DNA of 64,000 nucleotides from Pseudomonas bubulae. GTDB lineage: Bacteria; Pseudomonadota; Gammaproteobacteria; Pseudomonadales; Pseudomonadaceae. Positions 61,781 to 64,000 of this stretch are shown in pieces. The stretch spans positions 434,001 through 498,000 of the forward strand of contig NZ_UYJA01000001.1 of assembly GCF_900618535.1 (NCBI RefSeq). Direction: 5' to 3'. The notes under the pieces are model-generated. The model searched no databases. It was not told where the DNA came from and saw only the letters and a program-made list of their open reading frames with translations. Positions within the stretch are counted from its first letter, which is position 1, and each line of letters begins with the position of its first letter. The position numbers were made by a program, and so were the translations under genes.

Positions 61781-64000
61781 TCACTGCAGTCGCCACCAGC
61801 GCGGCAGCAGTTGCTGCACCTTCGGCTCGGCAAAACGGTCATCAATCAGAAACAGCGTGCCCTGATCGCTCTGGGTGCGAATTACCCGGCCGGCGGCCTG
61901 CACCACTTTCTGCACACCCGGATAAAGGTAGGTGTAGTCATAACCGGCGCCAAACCGTGCCGCCATGCGCTGTTTGATCTGTTCATTGACCGGATTCAAC
62001 TGGGCCAGACCGAGGGTGGCGACAAAAGCACCAATCAGCCGCGCGCCAGGCAAATCAATGCCTTCACCGAATGCCCCGCCCAGCACGGCAAAACCGACGC
62101 CCTGACTGGTCAGGGTGAACTGGTCGAGAAAGTCCTGACGTGCTGCTTCGTCCATTCGTCGTGCCTGCAGCCACCGTGATATCGACGGATGGCGCTCGGC
62201 CAGTAGTTCGGCAACCTGTTGCATATAATCAAAACTGCTGAAAAACGCCAGATAGTTGCCCGGACGCTGCCCGAACTGCCTGGCAATCAGCTCCACAATC
62301 GGCTCCAGCGAAGCCTGACGATGGACAAAACGGGTGGATATGCGGCTCACCACCTGCACGTCCAGTTGCTCGGCGCCAAATGGCGATTCGACATCCATCC
62401 ACAGCGCATCCTCCGGCAAGCCCAACAGATTGGCGTAATAGGTTTGCGGGCTGAGGGTGGCAGAAAACAGCACATTGCTGTGAGCACTCGCCAGACGCGG
62501 GCCGATAAAACCGGCAGGCACAATGTTGCGCAGATTGAGTTGCGAGAGGCGCCGCTTGCCGCCTTCAACCAGGCTGACGTCGAACAGGAAATTGTCATCG
62601 AACAACTCCGCCACCCGATTGAACTGCAAGGCTTCGAAGTAGAACGCCTGCAGGTTTCCCGCCAGCCCATGGGGGTGATCGTTGAGGTAATCGCCTATGG
62701 CGGTGATGCAGGAAGACAAGGCATTCAGCCATTTGGCTGGCAGTTGCGGGTATGCCTGATAGGGGCCCGCCTGCGCCTTGTGCAGGGCACTCCATTCGCG
62801 GTCAAGGCGTTTGAAGGGTTTGTCCAGCGGTGCCGGAGCCGTGTGCCGTACGCTGTTGAGGGTCTGCTGATCGAGGCTTGCGCTGTACATCCCGCGCGCC
62901 CGCTCGACCAGGTTATGGGCTTCATCCACCAGGGTCCCGACCCGCCATTGGTTGGCCTGGGCCAGACCATAAAGCAAGGCACTGAAGTCGAAGTAATAGT
63001 TGTAATCGGCAATCACCAGATCAGCCCAGCGCGCCATTTCCTGACTCAGGTAATAAGGACAGACCTCGTGCTCCAACGCGACATTGCGCAGGCTCTTCTG
63101 ATCGAGGGGGGTTTGGCCAATCGCAGCCCTTCGCGCAGCGGGTAAACGATCGTAGAAGCCTCTGGCCAAAGGGCAAGAGTCACCATTGCAGGCGTTTTGC
63201 GGGTATTCACAGGCCTTGTCTCGCGCCACCAGCTCCAGCACCCGCAACGGAGCGTCCTGCCCTTCGGGAAAAAGCACCTGCATCGCATCGAGGGCGAGTT
63301 TGCGCCCCGGCGTCTTGGCCGTCAGAAACAGCAGCTTGTCGAGCTGCTGGCCGGGCATGGCCTTGAGCAACGGAAACAGGGTACCGATGGTTTTGCCGAT
63401 CCCGGTAGGTGCCTGGGCCATTAGGCAGCGCCCGGTGCTGACGGTCTTGTATACCGCCTCTGCCAAAGTCCGCTGCCCGGTTCGAAACTGCTTATGGGGA
63501 AAGGCCAGGGCACGGGCGGCAGCATTCCTGGCCGCACGATGGGCCATTTCCTGCTCGGCCCAGGCCAGGAACAACCCGCATTGCAGATCGAAAAATTGCT
63601 GCAGGTCCGATGCTGACCAGGTTTCCTGCAGGCGGGTTTCCTTTTCACTGATAATGTCAAAATACACCAGCGCCAGGTCAACCTGTGGCAACTGCAGGCT
63701 CTGGCACAATAACCAGCCATAGACCCGGGCCTGAGCCCAATGCAGTTGACGGTGGTTGGCCGGTATTGCAGTGAATTCGCCGCGAAAGGTTTTCACTTCT
63801 TCCAGGACATTGGCCGCGGGGTCATAACCGTCTGCACGACCGCGTACGCTCAAGGCGCCGAACTGTCCTTCCAGGCTCAGCTCCGCCTGATACTCCGGGC
63901 TGCGCCGCGATGCAACCGTGCGATGCCCGGCTATGCCCTGCTGCGCCGTGGGCGAAGGGGTAAATCGCAAGTCCAGATCGCCAGTCTTGGCGGTGAATTC
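61781..64000 (-). CDS. DinG/XPD-type Fe-S DNA helicase (partial, runs off the right edge)
   Basis: ATP-dependent superfamily 2 helicase. The frame remains open to the window edge with EFTAKTGDLDLRFTPSP, so the N-terminus lies outside. An N-terminal PDDEXK/Cas4-like segment (RADGYDPAANVLEEVKTFRGEF) precedes Walker A QAPTGIGKTIGTLFPLL, the iron-sulfur Cys set (ACEYPQNACNGDSCPLA and HEVCPYYL), the DEAH box LVDEAHNLVERA, and motif VI QAAGRVIRTQSDQGTLFLIDDRF. This fits the helicase class with a nuclease-like N-terminus found in pseudomonads, related to DinG/YoaA. Role probably in DNA repair. Confidence 0.9.
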   Translation of the reverse strand, partial: EFTAKTGDLDLRFTPSPTAQQGIAGHRTVASRRSPEYQAELSLEGQFGALSVRGRADGYDPAANVLEEVKTFRGEFTAIPANHRQLHWAQARVYGWLLCQSLQLPQVDLALVYFDIISEKETRLQETWSASDLQQFFDLQCGLFLAWAEQEMAHRAARNAAARALAFPHKQFRTGQRTLAEAVYKTVSTGRCLMAQAPTGIGKTIGTLFPLLKAMPGQQLDKLLFLTAKTPGRKLALDAMQVLFPEGQDAPLRVLELVARDKACEYPQNACNGDSCPLARGFYDRLPAARRAAIGQTPLDQKSLRNVALEHEVCPYYLSQEMARWADLVIADYNYYFDFSALLYGLAQANQWRVGTLVDEAHNLVERARGMYSASLDQQTLNSVRHTAPAPLDKPFKRLDREWSALHKAQAGPYQAYPQLPAKWLNALSSCITAIGDYLNDHPHGLAGNLQAFYFEALQFNRVAELFDDNFLFDVSLVEGGKRRLSQLNLRNIVPAGFIGPRLASAHSNVLFSATLSPQTYYANLLGLPEDALWMDVESPFGAEQLDVQVVSRISTRFVHRQASLEPIVELIARQFGQRPGNYLAFFSSFDYMQQVAELLAERHPSISRWLQARRMDEAARQDFLDQFTLTSQGVGFAVLGGAFGEGIDLPGARLIGAFVATLGLAQLNPVNEQIKQRMAARFGAGYDYTYLYPGVQKVVQAAGRVIRTQSDQGTLFLIDDRFAEPKVQQLLPRWWRLQ

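Overview
This window is a Pseudomonas chromosome segment, most likely from the P. fluorescens lineage in the broad sense. That assignment rests on gene content and layout: a mannitol ABC/dehydrogenase operon (mtlREFGKDYZ), a fap functional-amyloid operon, an MvaT-type nucleoid protein, an arn lipid A operon, an OprD-family porin, cobN/cobW under a B12 riboswitch, and REP palindromes of the GTGGGAGCGGGC type. Coding density is high. I see no rRNA, tRNA or CRISPR, and only one gene with a mobile-element character, a tyrosine recombinase.

Layout. 1-5.2 kb: an OmpR-family response regulator divergent from an RND efflux pair (adaptor plus HAE1 pump, no outer-membrane channel gene). 5.2-12.9 kb: housekeeping and stress genes: a DUF1345 membrane protein, hppD, a CSS-EAL phosphodiesterase, an MvaT-family protein, gloA, and the ahpC-ahpF peroxide pair. 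13.0-15.1 kb: a tyrosine recombinase divergent from a KfrA-like coiled-coil DNA-binding protein, with two inverted repeats of identical geometry between them. 15.3-19.5 kb: the EfeUOB ferrous iron/heme iron system plus a second imelysin-family protein. 20.0-27.6 kb: arnCADTEF-ugd for L-Ara4N modification of lipid A, notably without arnB at its head, followed by a second ArnT-like glycosyltransferase. 29.4-30.5 kb: pnuC and a NadR-like kinase for nicotinamide riboside salvage.

30.8-37.0 kb: the fapABCDEF amyloid operon, preceded by a good sigma-54 promoter and followed by a convergent sigma-54 activator gene, so the locus may carry its own control circuit. A strong hairpin terminator sits between the fapC fibre gene and fapD. 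37.3-44.6 kb: a small unknown protein, then (minus strand) cobW-cobN-chlI-like-VWA, the aerobic cobaltochelatase operon, with a cobalamin riboswitch in its leader. 44.8-49.3 kb: a glycosyltransferase abutting a convergent large secreted glycosidase-like protein of unknown specificity, then cobF.

49.3-58.8 kb: mtlR and the complete mannitol operon (binding protein, two permeases, ATPase, mannitol dehydrogenase, xylulokinase, fructokinase), with a REP pair after the binding-protein gene. 58.9-64 kb: an OprD-type porin, a compact sensor kinase, a parvulin isomerase, and a DinG/XPD-type Fe-S helicase that runs off the window end.

Most of the window is recognisable biology. The points most worth a second look are the recombinase/KfrA pair with its paired palindromes, the arnB-less arn operon with an extra ArnT, the sigma-54 wiring of fap, and the orphan secreted glycosidase. 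I did not find a locus I would confidently call an undescribed system.
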